From Flavobacterium circumlabens (GTDB lineage: Bacteria; Bacteroidota; Bacteroidia; Flavobacteriales; Flavobacteriaceae), in the NCBI RefSeq assembly GCF_004345565.1, contig NZ_SLWA01000005.1, positions 124,001 through 188,000 on the forward strand: a DNA stretch of 64,000 nt, read 5' to 3'. A model generated the notes under the pieces. It was not told the DNA's origin, did no database searches, and saw only the letters and a program-made list of their open reading frames with translations. The position numbers and the translations under genes were made by a program. Positions 62,428 through 64,000 of the stretch are shown here, in pieces (the first letter of the stretch is position 1; each line of letters begins with the position of its first letter).

Positions 62428-63564
62428 TTAGATAATAATCGGAATACGTTTTTTGTTTCGAATCGCTACTCGTACGAGAACAAAACCACTCGTGATTATA
62501 ATTGGCAGTACAATTAAAAAGTGTGCCTTATTGATCATGAAAACGGCATAAACGACCAGGAAAATTAAATGTAAAACAGCAAATCGATACGTCCATCTTT
62601 TGTTTTTGGCGATGGAAAGAAAAATCAGGATCAGTAAAAAAGGACTGAATAAAAGCGTGTTGTAATTCATCGACAGTTCCAGGTGAAGAGAATAAAATCC
62701 GACAATAATAAAAAATATTCCTATTAGGGACAGAATCAAAAGATAGATTTTATCTACTATTTTATTATGCGCTAAAACAACAAAGCCCAGTATAAAAAGA
62801 TACGTGTACACATTATTCCACCAGGAGGAGGGCGTTTCTTTTTCGAAACTTAAAAGAGTTTTACTGGTGCTTACCAATGGCTGATTTTGGAAAGTAGTTT
62901 TTTCCAAACTGTTCTTTAACTCAAAAGGCAAGAATATTTTTGTTCCTAATTGATCCACTTTTGTTCCGAAAATAATACTTGTCCCTAATTTTTCATAAAA
63001 ATGCCCGTCAAAGTAAGGATATAAAATCGATCTGTAGGTGATGTCCGTGTTTCCTTTCTTTACCAGTACATCCTGACCTAAAGAGGCATTGATGATATCT
63101 ACTACCATCGAGGTACAGTTCTTGTCAATAAATTTATAAGTGTAATAACGATCTTCAGAAAACAGGGTGGAGTTTAATTTATCAAAAAGAATTTGTTTTA
63201 AATCAGGAGAAATAAGCAATTCCTGCTCATAAACACTTCTTCTTTCGGAAGTATAATCACTTAGAAATTCAGTAAACGGGCGCGCACTTACAAAATATTG
63301 TAAATCCCCTTTTGCAAATTTTGCAACGAAATTAGGCGTTCTGAAATCAAAATTCCCATAATTATATACAACATCAATGTTATTTACCGGATCCGCTACT
63401 CGAATAGCAGTATGTCCAAAATACGAATAGCTTTCGTTGCCCAGACCACATGTAATAACGCTTATTTTTGCTTCTTTGGATAGGGGTAAGTTTTGGCTGA
63501 AACCACTATTAAAACTTAATAACAATAAAGTAAAAAATATTATTCTGAAAATTACTTTTTTCAT
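62428..63564 (-). CDS. DUF4105 / Lnb-like membrane protein (possible lipoprotein N-acyltransferase)
   Basis: A 378-residue protein on the minus strand. A signal peptide (residues 1-23, ending FSQ) is followed by a periplasmic DUF4105/Lnb_N domain with VITCGLGNESYSYFGHTAIR (C39, FGH at 49-51) and DKNCTSMVVDI (C150). About four membrane helices follow from residue 248. In Bacteroides a protein with this domain (Lnb) was shown to N-acylate lipoproteins; whether this one does is inferred. It points towards the island and is probably co-transcribed with the gene at 63602, 37 bases upstream of its start. It is not part of the glycan operons. Confidence 0.82.
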   Translation of the reverse strand: MKKVIFRIIFFTLLLLSFNSGFSQNLPLSKEAKISVITCGLGNESYSYFGHTAIRVADPVNNIDVVYNYGNFDFRTPNFVAKFAKGDLQYFVSARPFTEFLSDYTSERRSVYEQELLISPDLKQILFDKLNSTLFSEDRYYTYKFIDKNCTSMVVDIINASLGQDVLVKKGNTDITYRSILYPYFDGHFYEKLGTSIIFGTKVDQLGTKIFLPFELKNSLEKTTFQNQPLVSTSKTLLSFEKETPSSWWNNVYTYLFILGFVVLAHNKIVDKIYLLILSLIGIFFIIVGFYSLHLELSMNYNTLLFSPFLLILIFLSIAKNKRWTYRFAVLHLIFLVVYAVFMINKAHFLIVLPIIITSGFVLVRVAIRNKKRIPIII

Positions 63565-63601
63565 GATTTAAAATTTTAAGAAGTCCAATGGTCTGTAATT
63601 A

Positions 63602-64000
63602 TTATCTAAAGATACCTAAATCTACTTTTAATGAAAAAATATTGGAGTACAAAGCAGTACTTTGATTGCCCAGATCCGTTAAGGCATAATCTACCTGAAT
63701 GCCTTTATATTTGAAACCCAAACCAATATTGGGTTGAAAATTTATTTTTTCAGTGTTGTCTAATTGAGTCACATTCTGAAAATTTCCCGCTCCCGCTCTT
63801 AAAAAAACCAAGTCAGTATAACCAAATTCAAAACCCACTGCAGGATCTATACTCACCACTTTTGACGAAATAATATCGTTTGTCTGTTCAAAACGCATGT
63901 TTAGGTTTGTGGCCACCAAAAGGCTGTAATCATTATGAAACTCAATTTTTCTCGATATGCCTAACTGTGCTTTTGGTAAAGTGATCTCGGTACTTTCCGG
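63602..64000 (-). CDS. C-terminus of an outer-membrane beta-barrel protein (PorV/PorQ-like), cut by window edge
   Basis: The minus-strand frame stays open to base 64000, so the gene starts outside the window; 132 residues are visible. They consist of alternating amphipathic beta strands (KAQLGISRKIEFHNDYSLLV, DPAVGFEFGYTDLVFLRAGA, NIGLGFKYKGIQVDYALTDL), and the last residues GIFR are consistent with a barrel end. The VDYALTDLG segment resembles PorV/PorQ-family proteins linked to type IX secretion, but the part seen is too short to decide. Confidence 0.55.
   Translation of the reverse strand, partial: PESTEITLPKAQLGISRKIEFHNDYSLLVATNLNMRFEQTNDIISSKVVSIDPAVGFEFGYTDLVFLRAGAGNFQNVTQLDNTEKINFQPNIGLGFKYKGIQVDYALTDLGNQSTALYSNIFSLKVDLGIFR

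Noticed and set aside
1..64000. CRISPR arrays, insertion sequences, tRNA or rRNA genes
   Set aside because: No regularly spaced repeats, transposase motifs, or cloverleaf/rRNA sequences were seen in any part of the window.

Overview
The window is a roughly 62 kb surface-polysaccharide biosynthesis island from a member of the Bacteroidota, most likely a Flavobacterium or close relative. Evidence for this: AT-rich DNA, start codons mostly without Shine-Dalgarno sequences, one promoter of the Bacteroidota type (TTG, 21 bases, TAnnTTTG), an SLBB-rich export porin of about 800 residues, a DUF4105/Lnb-type protein and a PorV-like barrel at the right edge. The species is an inference. Almost every gene is on the + strand and many overlap by 1 base (TAATG) or 4 bases (ATGA), so long operons are likely. 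I found no tRNA, rRNA, insertion sequence or CRISPR array, and no gene-free stretch longer than 300 bases.

Layout. (1) 1-5179: end of a mannose-1-phosphate guanylyltransferase, rmlB, a Wza-like export protein and a Wzz-like chain-length protein without a kinase domain. (2) 5211-9414: a nonulosonic (sialic-like) acid module that begins with PseB and ends with PseF, but has an RmlD-like reductase where the aminotransferase PseC would be expected and has no PseG. It is followed by an MBOAT acyltransferase, an SGNH partner, a sialidase-fold lipoprotein and an unassigned GT-B transferase (9587-14391). (3) 14396-25457: Wzx flippase, WbsX-like transferase, WecB, EpsG-like Wzy, rhamnosyltransferase-like GT2 enzymes, an acetyltransferase and sugar epimerases/reductases. 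(4) 25466-32479: rmlC, rmlD, rmlA, a WecA/WbpL-like initiating transferase, a cupin, a PglE-like aminotransferase and a PglF/WbpM-like 4,6-dehydratase, closed by a strong terminator at 32514. (5) 32658-45641: an ABC exporter (Wzm/Wzt with a carbohydrate-binding tail), ten glycosyltransferases and an acyltransferase-3, then a frameshifted second copy of that acyltransferase. (6) 46798-53540: a neuA-neuB-GT2-neuC sialic acid module, an acetyltransferase and a second MBOAT-SGNH pair, followed at 53609 by a second unassigned GT-B transferase. (7) 54990-62426: four GT4 enzymes, an O-antigen ligase/polymerase and a WcaJ/WbaP-type initiating phosphotransferase. (8) 62428-64000, minus strand: a DUF4105/Lnb-like membrane protein and the end of an outer-membrane protein, which mark the edge of the island.

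How the genes work together. Rml enzymes supply dTDP-L-rhamnose, and an epimerase at 22375 may convert part of it to dTDP-6-deoxy-L-talose. The dehydratase at 30512 and the aminotransferase at 29185 should give UDP-2-acetamido-4-amino-2,4,6-trideoxyglucose. NeuC-NeuB-NeuA should give CMP-Neu5Ac. The PseB-to-PseF module should give a second CMP-activated 9-deoxy nonulosonate of uncertain structure. Two initiating enzymes, two polymerase/ligase-type proteins, Wzx/Wza and an ABC exporter suggest more than one glycan.

The most unusual signal is that both nonulosonate modules are followed by the same series: MBOAT, SGNH partner, then a GT-B transferase of no recognised sialyltransferase family. 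This points to a recurring cassette for making, O-acylating and transferring nonulosonic acids, with two candidate new CMP-nonulosonate transferases and a surface sialidase-fold lipoprotein in one copy.
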